This document shows, piece after piece, positions 9,465 through 17,446 of a stretch of DNA of 64,000 bases. Both the position numbers and the translations under genes were made by a program. The stretch's first letter is position 1, and each line of letters opens with the position of its first letter. The notes under the pieces were generated by a model. The model saw only the letters and a list, made by a program, of their open reading frames with translations, did not search any database and was not told the DNA's origin. Source of the DNA: Croceicoccus sediminis (GTDB taxonomy: Bacteria; Pseudomonadota; Alphaproteobacteria; Sphingomonadales; Sphingomonadaceae); assembly GCF_007570835.1 (NCBI RefSeq), contig NZ_SUNC01000003.1, positions 186,001 through 250,000 on the forward strand, in the 5' to 3' direction.

Positions 9465-9604
9465 GGAAGCGAGAAGGTGAATGCGAGCAGCAGGTTGCCA
9501 TTACAAGGTGGCGGATGGGAACCAGACTGCCGCTCTCCACCCCATTTCTAAGATCGGTTAAACATCGTTGACGATCACCCAAATGATGGCTCTATCCCTT
9601 CGTA

Positions 9605-10306
9605 ATGAGCAGATGCCCGGTTCACAAAGAAAGACACAGACTTGCCATCGGAGGGTCGCTCAGGGCGGCCGCGCTGGGGGCGAACGACGGAATCGTTTCG
9701 GTTTCCAGCCTGTTGCTGGGAATCGCGGCTGCATCCGGGGATCGCACGCACATCCTGATTGGCGGCGTCGCGGCGCTGGTCGGCGGGGCGATGTCGATGG
9801 CGGCGGGCGAATATATCTCGGTCAGCGCCCAACACGACCTCGAAGAAGCAGAGCTGAGCAAGGAACGCCAGGAACTGGCTGACGATCCGGAGGCCGAGGA
9901 AGCGGAGCTGGCCGGAATCTATGAAACGAGAGGACTGTCGCAGGACCTCGCCGCGCAAGTGGCACGGCAATTGATGGCGGCAGATCCCTTGGCCGCCCAT
10001 GCACGCGACGAACTGGGTATTTCAGAGCAATTGAAGGCAAGGCCGATATCCGCCGCCCTGTCTTCCGCCACGAGTTTTACCGCAGGAGCGATCCTGCCCC
10101 TGTCGGCGGCCTATTTCGCGCCTGCCGGTTCTGTCGAACCGGTCATCCTGGCCAGTTGCATCCTCGCCCTCGTGTTGCTGGGCTACCTCGCCGGTAAAGC
10201 GGGTTCGCAGGTGACGCTTCGCGGCATTTCCCGCGTGGTGTTCTGGGGCGTAGCGGCGATGGGCGTTACCTGGCTGACGGGGCATCTGTTCAGTTACTTC
10301 GGGTGA
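9605..10306 (+). CDS. VIT1/CCC1 family iron/manganese transporter
   Basis: The 233-residue membrane protein opens with a cytosolic stretch, then the diagnostic LGANDGIVSVSSLLLG helix and AMSMAAGEYISVSAQ segment (the conserved MAAGEY motif of VIT transporters). A charged acidic middle (QHDLEEAELSKERQEL) is the metal-binding domain, followed by three C-terminal membrane helices. These proteins move Fe2+ or Mn2+ out of the cytosol. The ATG at 9605 has only a weak ribosome-binding site. It converges on the MarR gene with 13 bases between stops. Confidence 0.9.
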   Translation: MSRCPVHKERHRLAIGGSLRAAALGANDGIVSVSSLLLGIAAASGDRTHILIGGVAALVGGAMSMAAGEYISVSAQHDLEEAELSKERQELADDPEAEEAELAGIYETRGLSQDLAAQVARQLMAADPLAAHARDELGISEQLKARPISAALSSATSFTAGAILPLSAAYFAPAGSVEPVILASCILALVLLGYLAGKAGSQVTLRGISRVVFWGVAAMGVTWLTGHLFSYFG

Positions 10307-10319
10307 ACGGATTGCCAAG

Positions 10320-10790
10320 TCAGTCGGCAGATCCCTTGTCCTTACGGCGAAGTTCGCCGAGAATTTCGTAAAGCAGCGTCAAGCGATCCTCCGGCATGTG
10401 GGCCATGCTCGCCTCTATCCATTCGTGGTGCGCTTGCGCCTGTTCCTCGAACGCCGCGCGCCCGGCCGCGGTGAGCTGCACGAAAGTGGTCCGGGCATCC
10501 TGCGCGCTGCGGACGGAGTTTATCCAGCCCCGGTCCTGCAACTGGCGCACAAGAGCGGTGACATTGCCGTTCGAAACCAGCAGCGATGACGACAACTGCC
10601 CCATGGTCAGCCCTTCCCCGCCCGCTCGGTCGAGCGCGGCAAGGACATCGAAGCGAGGAAGGGTCGTGTCGAAGTCCACGATCATCTTGCGGCGCAGACG
10701 CTTTTCAACGGTCATCGTATAGCGCAGCAGGCGCAGCCATACCCGCACTTCCAGTGCACCGTCAGGGCGACCAGCCTTGTTCTCTCGCAT
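10320..10790 (-). CDS. MarR family transcriptional regulator
   Basis: A 156-residue winged-helix protein. After an N-terminal dimerisation helix comes the recognition region (LTMGQLSSSLLVSNGNVTALVRQLQDRG) and wing (DARTTFVQLTAAGR), typical of MarR proteins that sense phenolic ligands. It lies 30 bases after the salicylyl-CoA hydroxylase gene on the same strand, so it is probably co-transcribed and may control it. No disrupted motif seen. Confidence 0.9.
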   Translation of the reverse strand: MRENKAGRPDGALEVRVWLRLLRYTMTVEKRLRRKMIVDFDTTLPRFDVLAALDRAGGEGLTMGQLSSSLLVSNGNVTALVRQLQDRGWINSVRSAQDARTTFVQLTAAGRAAFEEQAQAHHEWIEASMAHMPEDRLTLLYEILGELRRKDKGSAD

Positions 10791-10820
10791 CGTGCCTACT
10801 CCTGTGCGCAGTCGTCTCGT

Positions 10821-13145
10821 TCATGCGTGCATGCTCTCCTCCATCTCCTGACGGCGACGGAAAAGCTGCCGCAGCTGTGCCTGACCGGGAGCATAAGCGA
10901 AAGGCACGCGAAACGCTTTATTCTGCGCCTCTGCCGCGGCCCGCGCAGTCCATGCCGGATCACTGAGGTGCGGCCGCCCGATGGCGACAAGGTCGGCGCG
11001 TCCGGCGATCAGGATCGAATTGGCCTGGTCGCGTTCGGTGATATTGCCGACCGCGATGGTTGGTATGTGCGCTTCGTTGCGGATGCGGTCGGCGAACGGC
11101 GTCTGATACAGGCGGCCATAGACCGGCTTTGCATCGGGCGATATCTCGCCGCTTGAAACGTCGACGATATCGACGCCTGCCGATTTCAGCATCGCGGCGA
11201 TCTCAACCGCGTCATGCGGCTGAATTCCCGCATCGCCCATCCAGTCTGACGCAGAGATGCGCACGGCGATGGGTTTGGACGCAGGCAAGGCCTCGCGCAC
11301 GGCTGCGACGATCCGCAGGGTAAGGCGCATGCGGTTTTCCAGCGATCCGCCGTAGTCGTCCGTGCGCTGGTTCAAAACCGGCGTGATGAAGCTGGACAAC
11401 AGGAAACCGTGCCCGGCCTGAATCTCGACCATGTCGAAGCCGGCCTGATTGGCGCGGCGCGCGGCATCGGCAAAGGCGCCTACGACCCGGTCGATATCGG
11501 CAAGAGACATTTCCTTCGGGATGGTCCCGTCCCTGCTCCACGGAGTGGTGCTTGCCGAAAGAATCTCCCAGGGGTCCTCCATCGGAACGTCGTAGGCCGG
11601 GTGTTCGCGGTCCGGCACCTGGCAAGCGGCCCTGGGCCCGGCATGACCGAGCTGAATGCCCGTCTTCGCGCCGCCCTGTTCATGGATCGCGCGGTTGATG
11701 CGCGCCCAGCCGTCGATCTGATCGTCGTTCCACAGCCCCGGACACGCCGGCGTCGGCCGTCCTTCCGGCGAAACCGCGACCATCTCCGTCATCACCAGCC
11801 CGGCACCGCCAAGGCCGCGTGCGATATAGTGCGCGGTATGGAAATCGGTCGTCCTGCCTTGCGCGTCGCAGCTGTAAGTCAGCATCGGGGCGACGACGAT
11901 CCGGTTGTCGAGGTGCATCCCGCCCAACTGATAGGGCAGGAACATGGGTTCGGTCGGGCGCTCGCCCTCGCCCGTATCGGCCTCGCCCGCGAACCAACGC
12001 TCGACCTCGGCCAGCCAGGCGCCATCGCGTTCGCGCAGGTTGTCGTGGCTGATCCTCTGGCTTCGCGTCATCAGCGAGTATGTGAATTGCGGAAGGTCGA
12101 AATCGAGATAGCGATCGAGCGTCTCGAACCACTCGGTCGAATTGCGGGCGCTGTTCTGGATTTTCAGCACTTCCAGCTGGCGCACCTCCTGGTACTCTTC
12201 GAGCGCTGCAGCCATCGTCGCCCGGTTGTCGAGGCCGGGCCGGTCGAGAACTTCGGCAAGCTTCATCGCATCTTCCAGCGCCAGCTTCGTCCCCGAGCCG
12301 ATCGAGAAATGCGCCGTATGGGCAGCGTCACCCAACAGGACGACATTGTCGAAGGACCACTTGTGGCACAGCACGCGCCGGAAATTGATCCACGCCGCCG
12401 ATCCGCGCAAGTGGCTGGCGTTGGTCAGCAGGGCGTGGCCATCAAGATGCCGGGCGAAGATTTTCTCACACGCCGCGATCGATTCGTCCTGGCTCAAATG
12501 TTCGAACCCGAAGGCATCCCAAGTTTCCTGCGAACATTCGACGATGAACGTCGAGTGCGTATCGTCGAACCGATAGGCATGCGCCCAGATCCAGCCATGC
12601 TCGGTCTGTTCGAAGATGAAGGCGAAGGCATCGAACATCCGCGTCGTGCCAAGCCACATGAACTTGTTCTCTCGCACCTGGATGTCGGTGTCGAACCTGT
12701 CCTCGAACCGGTTGCGGACCTGGCTATTGATGCCGTCGGCCGCGACGATCAGGTCGTAATCCGACCAGGGCTCCAGATCGCCGTCGAACTGGTATTCGAA
12801 ATGCAGGTAGATCCCCAGTTCACGGGCGCGTTCCTGCAGGATGACCAGCAACTGCTTGCGCCCGATGCCGATAAACCCGTGGCCGCCCGACTTCATCGAA
12901 CGGTCGCCGACGACCACTTCGATATCGTCCCAGTGCGCGAAACGGTCGATGATCGTCCTGGCGCTGACCGGATCGTTGCCGGTCAGGTTTTCAAGCGTCT
13001 GATCCGAAAAGACCACGCCCCATCCGAACGTGTCTCCGGCCTTGTTGCGTTCGAAAACGTGGATTTCGTGCGCAGGCTCGCGAAGCTTCATCGAAATGGC
13101 GAAATAGAGCCCTGCCGGCCCTCCACCCAGACATGCAATACGCAT
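10821..13145 (-). CDS. Bifunctional salicylyl-CoA 5-hydroxylase / NADH:flavin oxidoreductase
   Basis: The 774-residue fusion starts with an FAD-binding hydroxylase domain: GGGPAGLYFA at residues 8-17, FGWGVVFSDQTL near residue 45 and LLGDAAHTAHFSIGSG near 270. From about residue 400 it continues as an Old Yellow Enzyme barrel (NRIVVAPMLTYS, QLGHAGPRA, GFDMVEIQAGHGFLLSSFITP, AVGNITERDQA). This architecture matches salicylyl-CoA 5-hydroxylases, which convert salicylyl-CoA to gentisyl-CoA. The CoA ligase and thioesterase expected of the pathway are not beside it. Two MarR genes bracket it on the same strand. Length is as expected for the fused form. Confidence 0.93.
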   Translation of the reverse strand: MRIACLGGGPAGLYFAISMKLREPAHEIHVFERNKAGDTFGWGVVFSDQTLENLTGNDPVSARTIIDRFAHWDDIEVVVGDRSMKSGGHGFIGIGRKQLLVILQERARELGIYLHFEYQFDGDLEPWSDYDLIVAADGINSQVRNRFEDRFDTDIQVRENKFMWLGTTRMFDAFAFIFEQTEHGWIWAHAYRFDDTHSTFIVECSQETWDAFGFEHLSQDESIAACEKIFARHLDGHALLTNASHLRGSAAWINFRRVLCHKWSFDNVVLLGDAAHTAHFSIGSGTKLALEDAMKLAEVLDRPGLDNRATMAAALEEYQEVRQLEVLKIQNSARNSTEWFETLDRYLDFDLPQFTYSLMTRSQRISHDNLRERDGAWLAEVERWFAGEADTGEGERPTEPMFLPYQLGGMHLDNRIVVAPMLTYSCDAQGRTTDFHTAHYIARGLGGAGLVMTEMVAVSPEGRPTPACPGLWNDDQIDGWARINRAIHEQGGAKTGIQLGHAGPRAACQVPDREHPAYDVPMEDPWEILSASTTPWSRDGTIPKEMSLADIDRVVGAFADAARRANQAGFDMVEIQAGHGFLLSSFITPVLNQRTDDYGGSLENRMRLTLRIVAAVREALPASKPIAVRISASDWMGDAGIQPHDAVEIAAMLKSAGVDIVDVSSGEISPDAKPVYGRLYQTPFADRIRNEAHIPTIAVGNITERDQANSILIAGRADLVAIGRPHLSDPAWTARAAAEAQNKAFRVPFAYAPGQAQLRQLFRRRQEMEESMHA

Positions 13146-13163
13146 TTGGCCTATCCTTCTCAG

Positions 13164-13185
13164 ATTATTTCATACCTAAAATAAT
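13164..13185. promoter_or_regulatory. AT-rich palindrome upstream of the salicylyl-CoA hydroxylase gene
   Basis: ATTATTT and AAATAAT form a 7/7 inverted repeat with an eight-base spacer, 19 bases upstream of the start codon at 13145. Its AT-rich composition in a GC-rich genome and its position suggest an operator or promoter element for the hydroxylase, possibly bound by one of the flanking MarR proteins. This is inference. Confidence 0.5.
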
Positions 13186-13228
13186 TAGTCGTCACTGTCA
13201 GCCCCCGCCCCAGACTCAGGTCCGAAAC

Positions 13229-13744
13229 TTACACGGTGCTGGCGAGCTTGCGCGCTCTCGGCGCGTCCTGAATTGCCGGCTCTTCGAGGTTGTCGTGAAG
13301 CTGGTCGAGCATCCTCAAGAGCGAGGACAGTTCTCGCTCGCTGAAGCCTTTCACGGCGCGCTGGTAGAACGGCGCCGTAATGGTCCGCGCCTCGCGAAGC
13401 TTGGTCAGGCCATCGTCGGTCATGTCGATTTGCGTGACCCGCCTGTCACTCTCACTGGTCGAGGTAAGGACCAGCCCTGCCCGCTTCATCCGCTCGATCA
13501 GGCGGGTTAGCGTCGAGATATTGATGAAGCACAACTCGGCCACCTTGGCTGCCGGAAGCGGCGATGTTTCACCAAGGATCAGCAGCACGCGCCAGGCGAG
13601 AACCTCCAGATCGATCTTGCGCAGCTCCGCCTCGATCAGCCGGTTATAGCGGCTTGCAGCGCGGTTGAGCCGATAAAACGGATAACTCTCGACCTCGAAC
13701 AATTCAGAGGCCGGGTCGCCGCGATGCTTCAGGGAAACTGCCAT
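13229..13744 (-). CDS. MarR family transcriptional regulator
   Basis: A 171-residue MarR protein with a winged helix (PAAKVAELCFINISTLTRLIERMKRAGL, then SESDRRVTQIDMTDDGL) between N- and C-terminal helices for dimerisation. The ATG at 13744 is preferred because it has GATGAGG just upstream, and because an earlier in-frame start at 13822 lies inside a palindrome that looks like the operator. It is followed by the salicylyl-CoA hydroxylase gene on the same strand and probably controls both. Confidence 0.88.
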   Translation of the reverse strand: MAVSLKHRGDPASELFEVESYPFYRLNRAASRYNRLIEAELRKIDLEVLAWRVLLILGETSPLPAAKVAELCFINISTLTRLIERMKRAGLVLTSTSESDRRVTQIDMTDDGLTKLREARTITAPFYQRAVKGFSERELSSLLRMLDQLHDNLEEPAIQDAPRARKLASTV

Positions 13745-13786
13745 GATCCTCATCTCGCCAGAACTGACCATGGCATAACCAAAACA

Positions 13787-13824
13787 ACTTGCATCTACAA
13801 GTGATATAACTTGCATACGCAAGT
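13787..13824. promoter_or_regulatory. Tandem MarR-type operator palindromes
   Basis: Two 16-base palindromes, ACTTGCATCTACAAGT (13787-13802) and ACTTGCATACGCAAGT (13809-13824), share the ACTTG/CAAGT arms and start 22 bases apart, about two helical turns, so two dimers could bind the same DNA face. They lie 43 bases upstream of the MarR start codon, where its promoter should be. Autoregulation is the simplest reading. Confidence 0.7.
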
Positions 13825-13956
13825 AAGTTGATAGCGAGGCTGCCTACTTGGCTGCCATCACCCCTACCGATCCGGTTGGACCAGCACGGTCGGCTGGGCG
13901 AATAGGGCTCGTCGGGGGCAGCACCGCGATCGCTCGCACGGCCCTCGCGCATCTGC

Positions 13957-14409
13957 TTACCGGGGCAGCGCGGTTGTCTGTCGCAAGGCTTCCCCGACCG
14001 CGAGCGCCGCCGACGTGGCGACGTTCAACGAACGAACTTCGGGCCGCATCGGAACACGAACTCTGGCGTGGCAAGCATCGGCGACGGAAAGTGGTACGCC
14101 TGCACTCTCCTTGCCGAACAGCAGGATGTCATCAGCCGTGTAGTCGAATTCGTAGGCCGATTGGGCGGCCTTTGTGGTGAACAGGATCAGCCTGCTCGAC
14201 CCGGCCGTACGCATGAACGCATCAAATCCGGTGTGTCGTGCAATGGTGACGTGATCGATGTAATCCATAGCCGTGCGGCGAACACGTTTATCATCCCACG
14301 CAAAGCCCATCGGCTCGATCAGGTCCACCGCCACACCCATGCAGGCACCGAGCCTGAGGATGGCACCAACGTTTCCGGCGATTTCGGGTTCGAACAGGGC
14401 AATACGCAT
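13957..14409 (-). CDS. trmL: tRNA (cytidine(34)-2'-O)-methyltransferase TrmL
   Basis: The 150-residue protein is a minimal SPOUT methyltransferase: N-terminal ALFEPEIAGNVGAILRL, the knotted-site motif LLFGKESAGVP near residue 95 and VPMRPEVRSLNVATSAALAVGEALRQ near the C-terminus. It methylates the wobble-position ribose of tRNA-Leu. Length matches the family. It faces away from the MarR operator region; immediately upstream lie gene remnants. Confidence 0.93.
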   Translation of the reverse strand: MRIALFEPEIAGNVGAILRLGACMGVAVDLIEPMGFAWDDKRVRRTAMDYIDHVTIARHTGFDAFMRTAGSSRLILFTTKAAQSAYEFDYTADDILLFGKESAGVPLSVADACHARVRVPMRPEVRSLNVATSAALAVGEALRQTTALPR

Positions 14410-14493
14410 AGAGGACGATTGGCACCGGCCGGAAAGCCATGCAAGTCACGCATTGCCCGCAGGATAGCCTGTCGGTTCCACAGGCAGTCTTTG

Positions 14494-14598
14494 TCAGGCG
14501 ATCCTTGCGCCAATCGTGCCGAGCGTTTCGAAGCGAGCCTGAACCAGTTGGCCGTTTGCGCTCTCGTGGACTCCAGTAATCGCGCCGGTGGTAATGTA
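14494..14598 (-). pseudogene. C-terminal remnant of a 2-keto-4-pentenoate hydratase-like gene
   Basis: On the minus strand a frame that opens just after a TAG stop reads YITTGAITGVHESANG and on to a TGA at 14494. This resembles the C-terminal end of hydratases/FAH-fold enzymes of meta-cleavage pathways (usual GDVVTTGTVTG type). Only about 34 codons remain; everything upstream has been replaced by the remnant on the other strand. Assignment rests on a short match. Confidence 0.5.
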
Positions 14599-14600
14599 CT

Positions 14601-15176
14601 ACCCCGCTTCGCCGGGGGATCAGAGGGGGCGCATTCGTCGGCAGCAGGGACACCCGCACCGTCACGCGGTCCATTACCGATCTTATTTTTCTGGGTGCGA
14701 TCTCACTCGACGACCTGACCGAGGCACGCACCTGCCTGCTGTGCATTGCCGCCGAACAGGCAGCCGATCGCGGAACGGACGCGGATTTCGATGCGCTGGA
14801 GGCGAACATTCGCCAGGCCGAGCTATGTCGGGACGAGACCGATCTGCACAAGAAAGTCAGGCTCGTCGGCTCGTTTCACGAATACCTTGGGCGCGCTGTG
14901 CACAACGAAGTCCTGGCGTTGCTGATACAGTCGTTGACCGAAGTGGTGGCGCAGATCCTTTTGAAGACGCAGCCCGAGGTCTACGATCTGGTTATCGCGT
15001 CGCGGCGCAGTCTCCTCGCACACCTGCGTGCGCACGATCGCGTCGCCGCCGCTGCCGAGATGAAAACGCACATGGCGCAGCTTCAGGCCAAGGTGGCCGA
15101 TCGCGCGCGTCAGCTTCACGACCTCGATCTCGTCGCTTCGTCAGCGATACAGGGCGAACGCCGCAACAAGCCCTGA
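14601..15176 (+). pseudogene. Headless GntR/FadR-type regulator (FCD domain remnant)
   Basis: The frame reads RRGIRGGAFVGSRDTRTVT at its start, the linker that normally follows a GntR winged helix, and continues through an FCD ligand-binding domain (SLDDLTEARTCLL, HEYLGRAVHNEVLALL, SRRSLLAHLRAHD) to TGA at 15174. The DNA-binding domain is missing: an in-frame TAA lies just upstream (near 14592) and no ATG, GTG or TTG appears before GTG 14898. A 92-residue protein from 14898 is possible but would be a fragment. The break abuts the hydratase remnant, suggesting a deletion between two genes of an aromatic-degradation cluster. Confidence 0.65.
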
Positions 15177-15210
15177 AAGCCAGCACCGGCAGCGGGCTCA
15201 GAACCCTCGG

Positions 15211-15888
15211 CTAGCCATGCCAGGTAACCGCTTCATCGGCGCTCTGTCTCGTCGTTCGAAGCGTGTTGATCGCATGCGCCTTGTCCTCGTGGCCGAGTGC
15301 CATGCCGGCAACGACCATCATGTCCGCATCGAGGTTCAGCGTTCTTCGCAAGGTGTCGGGCCACAGCGCCCATGCAGCCTGCGGGCACGTGCCCAGTCCG
15401 TGTTCCACGGCAAGCAGCATCACCGTCTGCATCACGATGCCGAGGTCCATCCACTGCGCCGCGCCCATGCGCCGGTCTATCGTGAAAAACAGGCCGACCG
15501 GCGCTCCGAAAAACTGGAAGTTCTGCGACAGCTGCTTCAATCGCGCCGCCTTGTCCGTCCGCTCGACCCCGATCGTACGATAGAGGTCCTCGCCATTCTG
15601 GAACCGGCGGGTACGATAGGGGTCCCACAGGCTCTCCGGATAGATGGCGTGTTCGGGCACCTCGCTCTCGCCGGCCTCGTGCGCCAGTCGCATGGCCGAT
15701 TTGAGCCGGTCCAGAGTATCGCCGCGAACGACATGGATGTGCCATGGCTGCAGGTTGCCGCCCGATGGCGCACACAGCGCCGCAGACAGGATCGCTTCCA
15801 GCGTTGCGTCCGGCACAGGCTCGGCCGTGAAAGCACGTATGGATCGCCGCGCCCGCACCGCCGCCTCTACTGACCTGTCATCGCTCAT
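15211..15888 (-). CDS. Nitroreductase family protein
   Basis: A 225-residue FMN-dependent nitroreductase fold. It has the N-terminal RRSIRAFTAEPVPD motif, then CAPSGGNLQPWH, the central PVGLFFTIDRRMG and the C-terminal GLGTCPQAAW and VVAGMALGHED segments that complete the FMN site. Members reduce nitroaromatics, quinones or act in flavin-linked reductions with NAD(P)H. The ATG at 15888 has GGAG upstream. It lies 35 bases after the broken SDR gene on the same strand, in a region with several gene remnants, but looks intact itself. Confidence 0.88.
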   Translation of the reverse strand: MSDDRSVEAAVRARRSIRAFTAEPVPDATLEAILSAALCAPSGGNLQPWHIHVVRGDTLDRLKSAMRLAHEAGESEVPEHAIYPESLWDPYRTRRFQNGEDLYRTIGVERTDKAARLKQLSQNFQFFGAPVGLFFTIDRRMGAAQWMDLGIVMQTVMLLAVEHGLGTCPQAAWALWPDTLRRTLNLDADMMVVAGMALGHEDKAHAINTLRTTRQSADEAVTWHG

Positions 15889-15923
15889 ACCGCGCTCCAC
15901 TTCTGCCTGTAACGCGGCTTGCC

Positions 15924-16673
15924 TTAGCTCTCGGCCGCTGGATCCCAGGCCCAATAGCGCGCCACCGCCCCTGCATCCACCCGCAAGTCGGTGCCCGTGA
16001 TCATCGCCGCATCATCCGAGACGAGGAACGCCAGCGCGCGGCCGTAATCGCTAGGCTTGGGCAGCGGTTGCATCGGGATGCGCTTGCGGAACTTGTCGAT
16101 CAGGGCTGCCATGCCCTCCGGCCTCTTCATGTCGCGGCCCCACTTGCCGGCGCGGTCGAACATTTCCCATGGATCGGTCGCCGTGGGGGTCAGGCTGACG
16201 ACGCGGATCCCGTGCCGGGCCAGTTCCATGGCTGTCGACTTGGTGAAGTTCAGTAGCCCGCCCTTGGCCGTGCAATAGGCGATATTGCCGGGCTCTCCCT
16301 GATGACCGGCCGTCGAGATGATGTTGACGATCACCCCGCCTTCGCCGCAGTCGATCATCGCCTGCGCGGCATGCTTGGTGAACAGGAACGTGCCGCCGAG
16401 GATGATGTCGGTCTGCTGCCGCCACGCATCCAGAGGCATGTCGAGCACGCCCTTCTGGTTGAAGATCGCGGCGTTGTTGACGAGGATATCCACCCTGCCC
16501 AGTTCGGCCACGGCCCTTTGCACGGCGGCCTTGACCTGTGCCTCGTCGGTCACTTCGCAGGTTAAGCCTATCGCTTTGCCGCCTGCTGCGTTGACCGCCG
16601 CCGCGCAGTCGGACGCGTTCGCCTCTTCCTTCATCGGCTTGAGGCGGGCGTTGCATTCGGCGACAATTCGCCG
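15924..16673 (-). pseudogene. SDR gene lacking its N-terminal nucleotide-binding motif
   Basis: From a possible ATG at 16634 the frame encodes 236 residues of an SDR: VDILVNNAAIFN, the catalytic Ser in NIISTAGHQG, and the Tyr/Lys pair in YCTAKGG, to a normal C-terminus (TGTDLRVDAGA). The first 30-40 residues, which should carry the TGxxxGxG cofactor loop, are absent: upstream in-frame codons reach only to 16673 before a TAA at 16674-16676. An intact enzyme is therefore unlikely. It belongs to the same decayed stretch as the GntR and hydratase remnants. Confidence 0.65.
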
Positions 16674-16747
16674 TTAAGTCATCGTGAGGGCCGCCATGGC
16701 CTCGTCTGAATTCAGATCAACGAGAGAGCGGGAAGGCGGGCTCAACG

Positions 16748-17191
16748 ATGGGTAGAGAAATGTCAGGGCGAGTTCGCGTTCTCTCGCTCGCTCTGTGTGC
16801 CGGTGCCGTGATGGCTGCGCCGGCCACGGCAAGGGGTCAGCAAGCCGAAGGCTCCAATCCGATACTGGGTGTCTGGCAAAACCCGGACGGAACAGTCGAG
16901 GTTCGGACGGAATACTGCGGAAGAAACCTGTGCGGCGTCGTTGTGACGGCATCGCCCAAGGCACAGGAAGATGCCCGACGCGCAGGGGTCGCCAATCTGG
17001 TTGGCACAGACCTCTTGCAGAGTTTCGTCCGCGTCGATTCAACTGCCTGGTCCGGAACGGCTTTCGTGCCTGACATGAACATCCATGTCGCGGCCCATAT
17101 TTCGCTGATCGACGCCGATCATCTCAAGATTTCGGGCTGCGAATTCGGCGGTCTTGTCTGCAAGTCGCAGACCTGGTCCAAGGTCGATTGA
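16748..17191 (+). CDS. DUF2147 domain-containing exported protein
   Basis: A 147-residue protein with a signal peptide (about residues 1-30, ending in the ATARGQQA region). The mature part has the DUF2147 pattern: ILGVWQNPDGTVEVRTEYCGRNLCGVVV at its start, a central segment, and C-terminal LKISGCEFGGLVCKSQTW. Four cysteines in CGRNLC and CEFGGLVC could form periplasmic disulphides. The family's function is unknown; it is common in proteobacteria. A second in-frame ATG at 16760 is an alternative start. Stands alone between the SDR remnant and the FUSC-like gene. Confidence 0.88.
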   Translation: MGREMSGRVRVLSLALCAGAVMAAPATARGQQAEGSNPILGVWQNPDGTVEVRTEYCGRNLCGVVVTASPKAQEDARRAGVANLVGTDLLQSFVRVDSTAWSGTAFVPDMNIHVAAHISLIDADHLKISGCEFGGLVCKSQTWSKVD

Positions 17192-17446
17192 AACCACCCT
17201 TCAAGAACAGGCAGCATGACCGCGCTCTATCGTTCACTGCGCCCGAGATGACTACCCGAGCATCAACCGATTGTTGCCACCCGGCTCCAGATCGCAACAT
17301 GCGCTGACGGTCGCGATCGGTTTCGGAACTTTTGACCGGATCTGAGATTTGCAGCAGACCATAATCACGAACCACGGCGCTACGATCTTGACCACCCCGG
17401 TCAGCACGCGCGACAGTCGGCTAAACTCGGCAAGAGTGGACGTTGA

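Noticed and set aside
11409-13184. 591-codon open frame antisense to the salicylyl-CoA hydroxylase
   Set aside because: The opposite strand has a full-length known enzyme; the frame's composition is a mirror of it and lacks motifs.
14291-14851. Long minus-strand frame covering trmL's upstream region
   Set aside because: It is out of frame with trmL and the hydratase remnant, with no motif; its length is explained by GC bias.
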